DNA from: GCA-2748575 sp965222725
GTDB lineage: Bacteria; Pseudomonadota; Gammaproteobacteria; Pseudomonadales; Ketobacteraceae
Assembly (NCBI GenBank): GCA_965222725.1
Contig: OZ244969.1
Span: 5,394,001-5,458,000, forward strand
Direction: 5' to 3'
Length of the DNA stretch: 64,000 nt
The notes under the pieces were generated by a model. The model was not told where the DNA came from. It saw only the letters and a list, made by a program, of their open reading frames with translations, and made no database searches. Shown piece by piece: positions 9,022 to 17,683 of this stretch. The position numbers and the translations under genes were made by a program. Position 1 is the first letter of the stretch; each line of letters begins with the position of its first letter.

Positions 9022-9726
9022 TCAGCCGGCTGCCCCTTCATTGACGCTGGCAGCGGCGTTGGCCACCGCGGCCGAGTCTTTAAAGATAGACGAAATTACC
9101 ACTTCCACAACCGCGTCGCTGTGGGCCAGTGATTCTTCTCCGGAGAGCGGTTCAATATCGTAGAGGGTTTTCACCAACGGCGAGAGGGAGAAAAAGTTGG
9201 ATGCCGCCGCTGTTACCATCATCATCAGCTGAGGGAACGGAATCGGCTTCAGCCAACCTTCGGCAGCGCCTTCCAGATACACATCATAGAAAGTCTGCAG
9301 AACAGGCTTGATAAGTTCAGTCACCATCCATTCCAGCCGTTCGGTTTGCTGGGCACCTTCGCGCATGATGAACTGACCGAATTCGGGGTGTTGCGAACAG
9401 AAGGATACATAGTTGCGCAACGATTCAATGATGTAGCGCTTCTTGTCCTGTTTGGGAAGATTAGCCACTACCTGGGTAAACTCGCGATCCAGCTGGCCGA
9501 ACAAACGAGTGACGGAGGCTTTCCAAAGCGCCTCTTTGTTTTTGAAGTGGTAGTGAATTAAAGGCTGTGTGATTCCGGCCACTTTGGCGATCTGAGTGGT
9601 GGATACACCCTCAAAGCCACGCATGGCAAACAGCGATAAAGCTGCGGATAAAATGCGGTCCCGTGCATCAGGGCCTTTTTCCGGAGTGAATGACAGTCCG
9701 GGGGAAGATTGCTCCATAGCAGTCAT
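9022..9726 (-). CDS. TetR/AcrR-family transcriptional regulator
   Basis: A 234-residue protein. The N-terminal helix-turn-helix is clear: ARDRILSAALSLFAMRGFEG, then TTQIAKVAGITQPLIHYHF and the boundary phrase KNKEALWKA. The rest is a helical ligand-binding domain without recognisable specificity. AGGGTGG lies eight bases before the ATG at 9724-9726. It is monocistronic, between the tRNAs and the second TetR gene; its target is unknown, though lipid genes dominate the area. Confidence 0.9.
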   Translation of the reverse strand: MTAMEQSSPGLSFTPEKGPDARDRILSAALSLFAMRGFEGVSTTQIAKVAGITQPLIHYHFKNKEALWKASVTRLFGQLDREFTQVVANLPKQDKKRYIIESLRNYVSFCSQHPEFGQFIMREGAQQTERLEWMVTELIKPVLQTFYDVYLEGAAEGWLKPIPFPQLMMMVTAAASNFFSLSPLVKTLYDIEPLSGEESLAHSDAVVEVVISSIFKDSAAVANAAASVNEGAAG

Positions 9727-10081
9727 GATAAGCCACCCTATTTATCGTTTTTATTTTTTCTAGCGCGCACAGCGATGGAATCTGAATCCATGTTCCATTC
9801 ATCTGCGTCATCTTTTAGTTTTTATTTTCTTGTCTACCTGACATCCCGTTTCGAGTAATACGCCGGGTGCAAAGAAAGCATTGGACAACTGACAAAATCC
9901 TTAATGGACAATTGTTAGTCAAAACAATCGTACCAGCTTTTAGAATGCGGGCACAAGCTGTAAAGCCCCGAAAACGGCGGCTTTGAGGGGCAAAGCACAA
10001 GTTTGAGAACCAGTTAAAAGTGCGGAAAAATCGGGCCAAAAGGTTAGTTTTTGAGAATTTCTTTTGATTCTCAATAGGTTA
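9727..10081. other. Intergenic region between two TetR genes
   Basis: No gene is supported. It should hold the promoter of the 9022-9726 TetR gene near 9730-9790. A small hairpin (GCTTTG/CAAAGC, 9980-9996) and the atuR-like gene's terminator at 10051-10074 are the only structures seen. Confidence 0.5.
10051..10074 (-). terminator. Hairpin downstream of atuR-like gene
   Basis: TTGAGAAT (10051-10058) pairs with ATTCTCAA (10067-10074). On the minus strand it lies eight bases after the stop codon and is followed by AAACT, not a clean U-run, so termination strength is uncertain. Confidence 0.5.
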
Positions 10082-10684
10082 CTAAGTTTCCTTGATGGCG
10101 AGGGCCAAGGCCTGTTCGGCAACCTGTTCCAGGCTGAGGGATCCCTGGGTGTCGAACCAGAACTGGGACCAGGCCAGCGCGCCTGTTAAAAAGCGGCGCA
10201 TGATGAAGGTGTCGACAGTTTTGGGGATCAGTCCGGCAGTCTGGGCCTGGTTAAGGATGTCGAGCCACATTTGTTCGTAGGTGTCGCGCAGGGCGAGGAT
10301 TTCGGTTTGGCTGTCGGGTTTGAGGCTGCGCCATTCGTTGGTGAGTACGGCCATGGCTTCGCCGGTTTCGCCGTTGATGGATTGGAGTTCGCAGCGGATG
10401 AGGGCGAGCAGGCTGTCACGGGGGCCTTGTGCGGCGGCAAGTTCGTTGCGCATTCTGGCGGTGTTGAAGAGAATGACTTCGATCATGACGTGGCGCAGGA
10501 TTTCTTCTTTGGTTTTGAAGTGGTGGAAGATGCTACCGGATTGAATGCCGACTTCCTGAGCGAGATCGCGGACGGTGGTGCGTTCGAAGCCTTTGTGGCG
10601 AAACAGGTGGGCAGCGGCGGTGAGGATTCTGCCCCTTGGGGAGTCGTCCAGGCCGTTGTGGATTTCTTGTGGTGCTGCGGTCAT
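10082..10684 (-). CDS. atuR: TetR-family repressor, probable AtuR
   Basis: A 200-residue TetR protein with helix-turn-helix VRDLAQEVGIQSGSIFHHF followed by KTKEEILRHVM. It is divergent from atuA across a 672-bp gap. In Pseudomonas, AtuR is a TetR repressor encoded divergently from atuA, and binds inverted repeats in that gap until an acyclic-terpene pathway intermediate relieves repression. A TetR-style palindrome is present in the gap here, at 11262-11279. The name rests on family and position; it could also be a generic acyl-CoA-responsive TetR. Confidence 0.75.
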   Translation of the reverse strand: MTAAPQEIHNGLDDSPRGRILTAAAHLFRHKGFERTTVRDLAQEVGIQSGSIFHHFKTKEEILRHVMIEVILFNTARMRNELAAAQGPRDSLLALIRCELQSINGETGEAMAVLTNEWRSLKPDSQTEILALRDTYEQMWLDILNQAQTAGLIPKTVDTFIMRRFLTGALAWSQFWFDTQGSLSLEQVAEQALALAIKET

Positions 10685-10840
10685 TGGTGTTTTCCTCGCT
10701 GCTCTGTTTCTTTGCCTGCTATTGGCTGCATTATTCGTTCCTGATTTTTGGGGGCTTTTTATAGCATTCTTTGGTTTTATGCCAGTTTTCTTCGCCCTTC
10801 CCCCTCGTTTCAGGGTGTGTTGTTTTTTGCTTTTGGTGAC

Positions 10841-10955
10841 GGATCAGGAGAGGGGTATCACTCATCAGGAATCGCTACAAGCTCATCCATGAGCGCTACT
10901 CTTGCGACATCCATGTCGCAAAGTTTCCTGATGAGTGATACCCCTCTCCTGATCC
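10841..10955. repeat. Nested-hairpin inverted-repeat element 1
   Basis: The outer arms, 10841-10871 and 10925-10955, are perfect 31-bp inverted copies (left begins GGATCAGGAGAGGGG). Between them are two small hairpins with the same loop style: GCTCAT-CC-ATGAGC near 10880-10893 and TTGCGACAT-CC-ATGTCGCAA near 10903-10922. The layout suggests a REP/MITE-like dispersed element. No transposase is encoded. Confidence 0.85.
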
Positions 10956-11067
10956 TCGTTTGTGCCACTTTCAATATCCGGCACCCTGATCAATCCATCC
11001 GACCAGCACTTCAATCTCAACTCTGACTCCTGGCTTTTTGAGCCTCGCGTACGCTACGGCTCTGCCA

Positions 11068-11179
11068 GGGTTTCAGGTGGGGCTGGGTGTTTCTGAAGCT
11101 CAGCGGCAGGGATGCCGCTGTGCAGCCTACAGGGATGTATTCACGGCGATTCAGAAACACCCAGCCCCACCTGGAACCC
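11068..11179. repeat. Nested-hairpin inverted-repeat element 2
   Basis: The outer arms 11068-11097 and 11150-11179 are 30-bp inverted copies with one mismatch (left contains CAGGTGGGGCTGGG). Inside is the hairpin AGCGGCA-GGGA-TGCCGCT and then GCCTACAGGGATGTATTCA. AGGGATG phrases like this recur in short intergenic repeats of many gammaproteobacteria. The architecture matches element 1, but the sequence differs. Confidence 0.85.
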
Positions 11180-11261
11180 CTCGCTCGATCCAAAAAACCA
11201 GGACACAAACCACACCCCAACCATTTCAAACCAGAGATTTGCCCAATTTCACCCTTTACAA

Positions 11262-11279
11262 ACCAAGCGCTTGCTTGGT
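11262..11279. promoter_or_regulatory. Candidate TetR/AtuR operator
   Basis: ACCAAGCGCTTGCTTGGT is a 7-bp inverted repeat (ACCAAGC/GCTTGGT) around a 4-base centre, 78 bases before the atuA start codon. Its size and symmetry are those of TetR-family operators, and AtuR of Pseudomonas binds inverted repeats in the equivalent place. Only one copy was noticed. Confidence 0.65.
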
Positions 11280-11356
11280 AGCTTAATGCAAACTCCAGCC
11301 AAGCGCCACCGGGCTGGCTCAAAATCCAGTCAACACCACCGACCGGGATCTGAAAA

Positions 11357-13156
11357 ATGACAAACAAATCAACGATTAACATCGGCTGCGCCGCCGCCTT
11401 CTGGGGAGACACCGAAACCGCCGCCGGGCAGCTGATTGAATCCGGCAACGTCGATTACGTGGTCTTCGACTATCTCGCCGAGATCACCATGTCCATTATG
11501 GCCGGCGCCAAAATGAAAGATCCCAATGCCGGGTTCGCCACGGATTTTGTTTATAGGGTGATGAAGCCCCTCCTCCCTAAAATTGCTGAGGACAAGGTAA
11601 AAATCGTCACCAATGCAGGCGGTGTTAATCCCCTGTCCTGCCAGAAAGCCTTGCAGGAGCTGATCAGCGCCGCCGGGCTGGATCTGAAAGTGGCGGTGGT
11701 TTTGGGGGATGATCTGATTCCACAGAAAGCAGAGCTGGATAAGCTGGGCATTACCGAAATGAACAGCGGCAAGCCGCTGCCCCCCATGGTAGTGAGCATG
11801 AATGCTTACCTGGGTGCCCGGGGAATCGTGGATGCATTGCAGGCCGGTGCAGATATCGTGCTGACCGGGCGTGTGGTAGACAGCGCGCTGGTGCTGGCAC
11901 CGCTGATTCATGAATTCAACTGGACCTTTGATGATTACGACAAGCTGGCGCAGGGTTCGCTGGCAGGCCATATCATTGAGTGTGGTGCCCAGTGTACCGG
12001 CGGGAATTTTACCGATTGGGAAACGGTGCCGGACTACGACAATATGGGCTTCCCCATTATTGAATGTAATGCTGATGGCTCTTTCACTGTCACCAAACCG
12101 GATAACACCGGCGGCATTGTAACTACCGCCACCGTGGGTGAGCAGCTGGTGTATGAAATCGGTGATCCCCGCGCCTATTACCTGCCAGATGTTGTTTGTG
12201 ACTTTACTCAGGTCAAGCTGGAACAGGTTGGGGACAACCGCGTATTCGTATCGGGTGCTACCGGGCACGGGCCTACCAATCAGTACAAAGTATCCGCCAC
12301 TTATCCGGCCGGATTCCGGGTTACCGCCAGCTTCCTGATGGGTGGTATCGACGCTGATAAAAAAGCAAAGCGTGTAGCCGATGCGCTGGTGAGTAAAACT
12401 TCCCGTCTTTTCGCCAGCAAGGGCATGGCAGATTTCAATGAAGTCTCCATTGAACTGCTGGGTTGCGAGTCCACCTACGGTGCCCATGCCCGGGTTCAGT
12501 CACCACGGGAAGTGGTTGTAAAGATTGCAGCTACTCATGCGGATAAAAAAGCGCTGGAATTATTCTCCCGCGAGATTGCTCAGGCCGGTACCGGCATGGC
12601 ACCGGGGTTAACGGGTATTGTTGGCGGGCGGCCCAAGGTGTCGCCGGTGATTCGTTTGTTTTCCTGTCTGGTTTCCAAAGAGCTGGTTGCTGTCAGCTCA
12701 CAGCTGGAGGGTGAGACTCAGGCCAGTGATGTGGATACCGCTAATCATTTTTCCGAAAGCGCTATAGAACCGCAACCGGCTGGCGAAACGGCAGCAGATG
12801 GCACCACCACCGTGCCCCTGGTAAAACTGGCCTTTGCCCGCAGTGGCGACAAAGGCAATCATGCCAACATCGGTGTCATTGCGCGAGACCCGGCCTGGTT
12901 ACCCTACCTGCGTAACGCCTTAACCGAAGAAGCCGTTGCCGAACATTTCCAGCACGTACTGGACAAAGACACCGGCCGCGTTTCCCGCTGGGAACTGCCC
13001 GGCATTAATGCCTTTAACTTTCTACTGGAAAACAGTCTGGGTGGTGGCGGTATTGCCAGCCTGCGCATTGATCCGCAGGGTAAAGCCTTTGCCCAGCAAC
13101 TGTTGGACTTTCCCGTACCGGTCAGCCAGAGCGTTGCTGACCAGGTTAATCAGTAA
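11357..13156 (+). CDS. atuA: Acyclic terpene utilisation protein AtuA
   Basis: A 599-residue protein of the AtuA/DUF1446 family. The N-terminal 450 residues include family-like segments such as GCAAAFWGD, VFDYLAEITMSIMAG, TNAGGVNPLSC and LTGRVVDSALVLAPL. A C-terminal domain of about 100 residues (VPLVKLAFARSGDKGNHANIG) is the AtuA-like ferredoxin-fold region. AtuA is essential for growth on citronellol/geraniol in Pseudomonas, but its exact reaction is not firmly established; a role as isohexenylglutaconyl/3-hydroxy-3-isohexenylglutaryl-CoA enzyme has been considered. It is the first gene of a six-gene operon. Confidence 0.9.
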   Translation: MTNKSTINIGCAAAFWGDTETAAGQLIESGNVDYVVFDYLAEITMSIMAGAKMKDPNAGFATDFVYRVMKPLLPKIAEDKVKIVTNAGGVNPLSCQKALQELISAAGLDLKVAVVLGDDLIPQKAELDKLGITEMNSGKPLPPMVVSMNAYLGARGIVDALQAGADIVLTGRVVDSALVLAPLIHEFNWTFDDYDKLAQGSLAGHIIECGAQCTGGNFTDWETVPDYDNMGFPIIECNADGSFTVTKPDNTGGIVTTATVGEQLVYEIGDPRAYYLPDVVCDFTQVKLEQVGDNRVFVSGATGHGPTNQYKVSATYPAGFRVTASFLMGGIDADKKAKRVADALVSKTSRLFASKGMADFNEVSIELLGCESTYGAHARVQSPREVVVKIAATHADKKALELFSREIAQAGTGMAPGLTGIVGGRPKVSPVIRLFSCLVSKELVAVSSQLEGETQASDVDTANHFSESAIEPQPAGETAADGTTTVPLVKLAFARSGDKGNHANIGVIARDPAWLPYLRNALTEEAVAEHFQHVLDKDTGRVSRWELPGINAFNFLLENSLGGGGIASLRIDPQGKAFAQQLLDFPVPVSQSVADQVNQ

Positions 13157-13167
13157 AGGAAATCATC

Positions 13168-14043
13168 ATGGGATATAAATCCGTATTCAAACCCGATGTA
13201 TTCAAAGATAAAACCATTATTGTCACCGGTGGTGGCAGCGGTATCGGCCGTTGCACCGCACACGAAATTGCGTCCCTGGGTGCGCATGTGGTGCTGATTG
13301 GCCGCAAGGCGGAAAAGCTGCAGAAAGTAGCAGCAGAGATTGAGGAAGATGGCGGTCAGGTGTCTTATCACACGTGCGATATCCGCGATGAAGACGCGGT
13401 TCGCAACACGGTTGCCGATATTGTGAAAGACCACCCCCATATTGATGGCCTGGTGAATAATGCTGGTGGCCAGTTTCCTTCCCCGGTTGCCTTGATTAAC
13501 AAAAAAGGCTGGGACGCGGTGATCAATACCAACCTCACCGGCGGTTTTATGATGGCCCGCGAAGTGTTCACCCAGAGCATGAACAAATCCGGCGGCAGCA
13601 TTGTAAATATCGTGGCAGATATGTGGGGCGGCATGCCGGGCATGGGGCATTCCGGCGCAGCTCGTGCCGGTATGGTGAACTTTACCCAAACAGCTGCGGT
13701 TGAATGGGGTTGTGCCAATGTACGGGTTAACGCCGTAGCGCCCGGCTGGATTCGTTCCAGTGGCATGGACACTTACCCCGATGGCATGAAAGCCATTATC
13801 AAAACTCTCAAAGGTGCTGTTCCTCTGAAACGCATGGGGAACGAGGCGGAAGTCAGCGGTGCCATCTGCTTCCTGCTGAGTGATGCAGCTGCCTATATTT
13901 CGGGAACCACGATCCGCATTGATGGCGGTTCCTCTCAGGGTAACCCCGCCATCTTCCCGCTACCGGATCACAACAAGTCCAAACCCTTCGACGGGTTCCA
14001 CCGTGAAGTGGTGCCGGATTTGTTTAAAGACGAGGGCCAGTAA
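13168..14043 (+). CDS. atuB: Short-chain dehydrogenase, AtuB type
   Basis: A 291-residue SDR enzyme with the NAD(P)-binding GGGSGIGR motif, NNAGG after the fourth strand and a segment ending GGTTIRIDGGSS. The usual Ser-Tyr-Lys catalytic set is not obvious: the region expected to hold YxxxK reads GHSGAARAGMVNF, so the Tyr appears to be replaced. That pattern also occurs in dienoyl-CoA reductase-like SDRs, so the reaction may be reduction of an enoyl/dienoyl-CoA rather than citronellol oxidation. AAAGGAAAT precedes the ATG. Gene order supports the atuB label. Confidence 0.8.
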   Translation: MGYKSVFKPDVFKDKTIIVTGGGSGIGRCTAHEIASLGAHVVLIGRKAEKLQKVAAEIEEDGGQVSYHTCDIRDEDAVRNTVADIVKDHPHIDGLVNNAGGQFPSPVALINKKGWDAVINTNLTGGFMMAREVFTQSMNKSGGSIVNIVADMWGGMPGMGHSGAARAGMVNFTQTAAVEWGCANVRVNAVAPGWIRSSGMDTYPDGMKAIIKTLKGAVPLKRMGNEAEVSGAICFLLSDAAAYISGTTIRIDGGSSQGNPAIFPLPDHNKSKPFDGFHREVVPDLFKDEGQ

Positions 14044-14045
14044 GC

Positions 14046-15662
14046 ATGCCGGTTATTGAATCCCAGATAGATACATCCTCCGACGAGTATCAGAAAAGTC
14101 ACGAATACATGCTGTCGCTGGTGCAGGAGTTTCGCGCCATCGAACAGAAAGTTATCGACAAGGCGGAAAAAGCCAGAGCCAAATTTGAAAAGCGCAATCA
14201 ACTGCTGCCCCGTGAACGTATTGAACGTTTGCTGGATCCCGGTTCGCCGTTTCTGGAACTGCTGTCGCTGGCCGGTTACCAGATGCATGACGACAAGGAC
14301 GGCAGCGATGCCGGCGGCGGTATTATTGCCGGCATCGGTTATGTGGAAGGCATCCGCTGCCTGATCAATGCCAACAACAGCGCTATTAAAGGCGGCACCA
14401 TTTCACCGGCCGGTTTACGAAAATCCCTGCGCTTGCAGGAAATTGCCCGGGAAAACAAACTCCCCATTGTGGCCCTGTCTGAAAGTGGTGGCGCCAACCT
14501 GAATTACGCCGGTGAAATATTTGTGGAAGGTGCACGGGCTTTTGCCAATCAGGCGCGTTTGTCTGCCGCGGGTATTCCGCAGGTGACGGTAGTGCATGGC
14601 AACGCCACTGCCGGTGGTGCTTATCAGCCCGGCCTGTCGGACTATGTGATCGTGGTGCGCAACAAATCCAAGATGTTTCTTGCCGGGCCGCCATTGTTAA
14701 AAGCAGCCACCGGTGAAATCGCTACCGACGAGGAACTGGGCGGCGCTGAAATGCATGCCCAAACAGCCGGCACAGCAGAATATCTGGCAGAGAATGACGA
14801 AGACGGCATTCGTATGGTGCGGGATGTGATGGCGAAGATGTCCTGGAATGATCAGGTGCCTTACAAACCGGAAAAATCCTTCAAGCCACCCCGCTACAAC
14901 GAAGAAGAATTGCTGGGCCTGATCCCCACCGATGCCAAAAAACCTTACGATTGCCGCGAAGTGATCGCCCGCATTGCCGATGATTCCGACTTCCTCGATT
15001 TTAAAAAGGAATTCGATAACCAGACCGTTTGCGGCTGGCTGAAAATTGAAGGTTTCAGTGCCGGCTTTATCGGTAACAACGGTCCTATCACGCCACAGGG
15101 CGCAGCCAAAGCCGCTCAGTTTATTCAGCTGTGCGATCAGAACCAGACACCGATTCTGTTCTTTCACAACACCACCGGTTTTTTAGTCGGTACAGAACCG
15201 GAACGCAACGGCGTGATCAAGCACGGTTCCAAAATGATACAGGCCGTGGCCAATGCCCGGGTGCCCAAGTTCACGGTAGTGATCGGTGGCTCGTACGGTG
15301 CCGGCAACTATGCCATGTGCGGGCGAGGTCTGGACCCACGTTTTATCTTTGCCTGGCCCAATAACAAAACCGCTGTGATGGGCGGTGCCCAGGCCGGCAA
15401 GGTACTGCGTATTGTGGCAGAGCAAAAACAACGTTCCATGGGCATGGAGCCCGATGAAAAAGTATTGGAAATGCTGGAACAAAGTACGGCCATTAATTTA
15501 GACAAGCAATCAACAGCTTTATACGGCACAGCCCATCTCTGGGACGATGGCTTGATAGACCCCCGCGATACCCGCCGGGTACTGGCCTATGTCATGTCCG
15601 TTACCCGGGAAGCGCAAGCCCGACAATTACAACCCAATGCCTTTGGCGTTGGCCGCTTTTAA
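14046..15662 (+). CDS. atuC: Geranyl-CoA carboxylase carboxyltransferase (beta) subunit
   Basis: A 538-residue acyl-CoA carboxylase beta subunit. It has the two crotonase-like halves of carboxyltransferases, with glycine-rich oxyanion regions such as ESGGANLNYA and GNATAGGAYQPG in the first half and GGSYGAGNYAMCGRG in the second. The family transfers CO2 from biotin to the gamma-methyl carbon of methylcrotonyl- or geranyl-CoA. Placement between atuB and atuD and pairing with the biotin subunit at 17684 favour geranyl-CoA; methylcrotonyl-CoA (LiuB) is the main alternative. Confidence 0.88.
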   Translation: MPVIESQIDTSSDEYQKSHEYMLSLVQEFRAIEQKVIDKAEKARAKFEKRNQLLPRERIERLLDPGSPFLELLSLAGYQMHDDKDGSDAGGGIIAGIGYVEGIRCLINANNSAIKGGTISPAGLRKSLRLQEIARENKLPIVALSESGGANLNYAGEIFVEGARAFANQARLSAAGIPQVTVVHGNATAGGAYQPGLSDYVIVVRNKSKMFLAGPPLLKAATGEIATDEELGGAEMHAQTAGTAEYLAENDEDGIRMVRDVMAKMSWNDQVPYKPEKSFKPPRYNEEELLGLIPTDAKKPYDCREVIARIADDSDFLDFKKEFDNQTVCGWLKIEGFSAGFIGNNGPITPQGAAKAAQFIQLCDQNQTPILFFHNTTGFLVGTEPERNGVIKHGSKMIQAVANARVPKFTVVIGGSYGAGNYAMCGRGLDPRFIFAWPNNKTAVMGGAQAGKVLRIVAEQKQRSMGMEPDEKVLEMLEQSTAINLDKQSTALYGTAHLWDDGLIDPRDTRRVLAYVMSVTREAQARQLQPNAFGVGRF

Positions 15663-15677
15663 CAGAGGGAAACCACT

Positions 15678-16847
15678 ATGCTATTTACCCCCGAACACGA
15701 AGAACTCCGCCGCACGGTACGCCAGTTTATTGAAAAGGAAATTAACCCCAACGTGGAACAGTGGGAAGAGCACCCTCCCTTCCCTGCCCATGAAGTCTTC
15801 AAAAAAATGGGCGATCTGGGCTTGCTGGGCGTGAGCAAACCGGAAAAATACGGCGGCATGGGGCTGGACTATTCCTACAATCTGGTAGTGGCGGAAGAAC
15901 TGGGCCGTGCCCACTGCGGTGGCGTGCCTCTGGCTATTGGCGTACAAACCGATATGGCCACACCGGCACTGGCTCGCTTTGGCAGTGAAGCGTTATGCAA
16001 CGAATACCTGGTACCGGCCATCAAAGGCGAAATGGTCGCTGCCATTGCAGTGAGCGAACCCGGAGCAGGCTCCGATGTGGCCAATATCAAAACCAAAGCG
16101 GTTAAAGACGGTGACGACTACATTATTAACGGCACCAAAATGTGGATTACCAATTCCACTCAGGCCGACTTCTTCTGCCTGCTGGCCAATACCGGCGACG
16201 GCCCCAAACACAAAAACAAATCCCTGATTATCGTGCCCGCCAAATCCGAAGGTATCAGCTTTTCTGAAAAGCTGAACAAACTGGGCATGCGTTCTTCTGA
16301 CACGGCACAGGTGTTCTTTGACAATGTACGTGTGCCGCAGAAGAACCTGCTGGGTGTAGAAGGCCAGGGTTTTATGATTCAGATGATGCAGTTCCAGGAA
16401 GAGCGCATGTGGGGCGCGGCCAACGCCATTGGCGGTCTGGAAAACTGCATTCGCGCCACCATTGAATACACCAAAGACCGCGAAGCTTTTGGCATGCGTC
16501 TGATCGACAACCAGGCCATCCATTTCCGTATGGCGGAACTGCAGACGGAAGTGGAATTGCTGCGCTCACTGGTTTACTCCACCTGCGAGCGTTATGTGAA
16601 TGGTGACAATCCCAACGAACTGCTGAAACTTGCCTCCATGTGCAAACTCAAAGCCGGCCGCCTGGCCCGGGAAGTCAGCGACTCCTGCCTGCAGTACTGG
16701 GGCGGCATGGGCTTTATGTGGGACAACCTGGTATCGCGCTCCTATCGCGACAGCCGTCTGGCTTCTATCGGCGGCGGCGCCGACGAAGTCATGCTCGGCA
16801 TTATCTGTAAAACCATGGACATACTTCCCGGCAAAAAAAAGGACTGA
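15678..16847 (+). CDS. atuD: Acyl-CoA dehydrogenase, citronellyl-CoA dehydrogenase type
   Basis: A 389-residue flavin acyl-CoA dehydrogenase. Family motifs are AIAVSEPGAGSDVANIKT and KMWITNSTQADFF in the middle domain, and a C-terminal helical domain with REAFGMRLIDNQAI and QYWGGMGFMWD. AtuD oxidises citronellyl-CoA to cis-geranyl-CoA in the Pseudomonas pathway; that specificity is inferred from operon position. AGAGGGAAA precedes the ATG at 15678. Confidence 0.88.
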   Translation: MLFTPEHEELRRTVRQFIEKEINPNVEQWEEHPPFPAHEVFKKMGDLGLLGVSKPEKYGGMGLDYSYNLVVAEELGRAHCGGVPLAIGVQTDMATPALARFGSEALCNEYLVPAIKGEMVAAIAVSEPGAGSDVANIKTKAVKDGDDYIINGTKMWITNSTQADFFCLLANTGDGPKHKNKSLIIVPAKSEGISFSEKLNKLGMRSSDTAQVFFDNVRVPQKNLLGVEGQGFMIQMMQFQEERMWGAANAIGGLENCIRATIEYTKDREAFGMRLIDNQAIHFRMAELQTEVELLRSLVYSTCERYVNGDNPNELLKLASMCKLKAGRLAREVSDSCLQYWGGMGFMWDNLVSRSYRDSRLASIGGGADEVMLGIICKTMDILPGKKKD

Positions 16848-16850
16848 ACA

Positions 16851-17669
16851 ATGGCACTTCCGGCAACTGACACCCTGATACTGGAAACCCGGGGCCATGC
16901 CCTGCACATTACCCTGAACCGCCCCGATGCCCGTAACGCCATGAGTCTGCAAATGGTGAATGAACTCATGGCAGTGTTCGACAGCATCGAGAACGACACC
17001 AGTATTCGCGCTGTGGTACTGCGTGGCGCCAACGGGCATTTTTGCGCCGGTGGCGATATCAAGGATATGGCCACCGCCCGGGGTCAGGCGGCACAAGCCG
17101 GCGAAAAAGGTGAAGACAATCCCTTCTTTGCCCTTAACCGCCAGTTTGGCCACCTGATTACTCAGGCAAACCGAGCCCCACAGGTGGTGATTGCCGTGCT
17201 GGAAGGCGCGGTACTGGGCGGCGGCTTTGGCCTGGCCTGTGTCAGCGACGTGGCCATTGCCGATAAAAATGCCCAGTTTGGTTTGCCGGAAACCGGACTG
17301 GGGGTGATTCCCGCACAGATTGCACCCTTTGTGGTTGAACGGGTGGGCCTTACCCAGGCCCGCCGTCTGGCTCTGCTGGGGGAACGTTTTAAAGGTGACG
17401 AAGCTTTGGCGCTGGGGGTGGTGCATTTTTGTGAAGACGGCAGTGACAACCTGAACAGCAAACTGGAACAGGTGCTGGAACAAATCAAACGCTGCGCACC
17501 GGACGCCAACCGCAAAACCAAAGCGCTTATTCATCGCGTAGGCCACGAACCGATGGAAACACTGCTGGATGATGCCGCCAGGGATTTTGCCAACGCCGTT
17601 GCCAGCGAAGAAGGCACGGAAGGCACCATGGCATTTGTGCAAAAACGCTTACCCAACTGGGCGCAATAA
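16851..17669 (+). CDS. atuE: Enoyl-CoA hydratase/isomerase, isohexenylglutaconyl-CoA hydratase type
   Basis: A 272-residue crotonase-fold protein with HITLNRPDARNAMS, the oxyanion-hole segment HFCAGGDIKDMA and the second loop EGAVLGGGFGLACVSD. QFGLPETGLGVIP is the region of the catalytic Glu in hydratases. In the atu pathway AtuE hydrates isohexenylglutaconyl-CoA. It begins three bases after the atuD stop codon, with AAGGAC as ribosome site, so coupling is likely. Confidence 0.87.
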   Translation: MALPATDTLILETRGHALHITLNRPDARNAMSLQMVNELMAVFDSIENDTSIRAVVLRGANGHFCAGGDIKDMATARGQAAQAGEKGEDNPFFALNRQFGHLITQANRAPQVVIAVLEGAVLGGGFGLACVSDVAIADKNAQFGLPETGLGVIPAQIAPFVVERVGLTQARRLALLGERFKGDEALALGVVHFCEDGSDNLNSKLEQVLEQIKRCAPDANRKTKALIHRVGHEPMETLLDDAARDFANAVASEEGTEGTMAFVQKRLPNWAQ

Positions 17670-17683
17670 CGAAGAGAATTTCC

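Larger units (their letters stand above)
10685..11356. other. Long divergent intergenic region atuR-atuA
   Basis: 672 bases with no credible gene. From left to right it holds a T-rich promoter-like stretch before atuR, two nested-hairpin inverted-repeat elements (10841-10955 and 11068-11179) and a TetR-type palindrome close to atuA. ORFs covering the repeat elements are products of the repeats. Confidence 0.7.

Noticed and set aside
10841..11179. Insertion sequence between atuR and atuA
   Set aside because: There is no transposase frame and no flanking target duplication; the elements are only about 110 bp each.
10748..11360. Several short ORFs in the atuR-atuA gap
   Set aside because: They are translations of the two repeat elements in different frames and have no independent support.
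11369..12487. 372-residue ORF opposite atuA
   Set aside because: It is antisense to a well-recognised gene, has no family resemblance and no ribosome site. The same holds for other long antisense frames such as 16566-17642 and 18044-19096.
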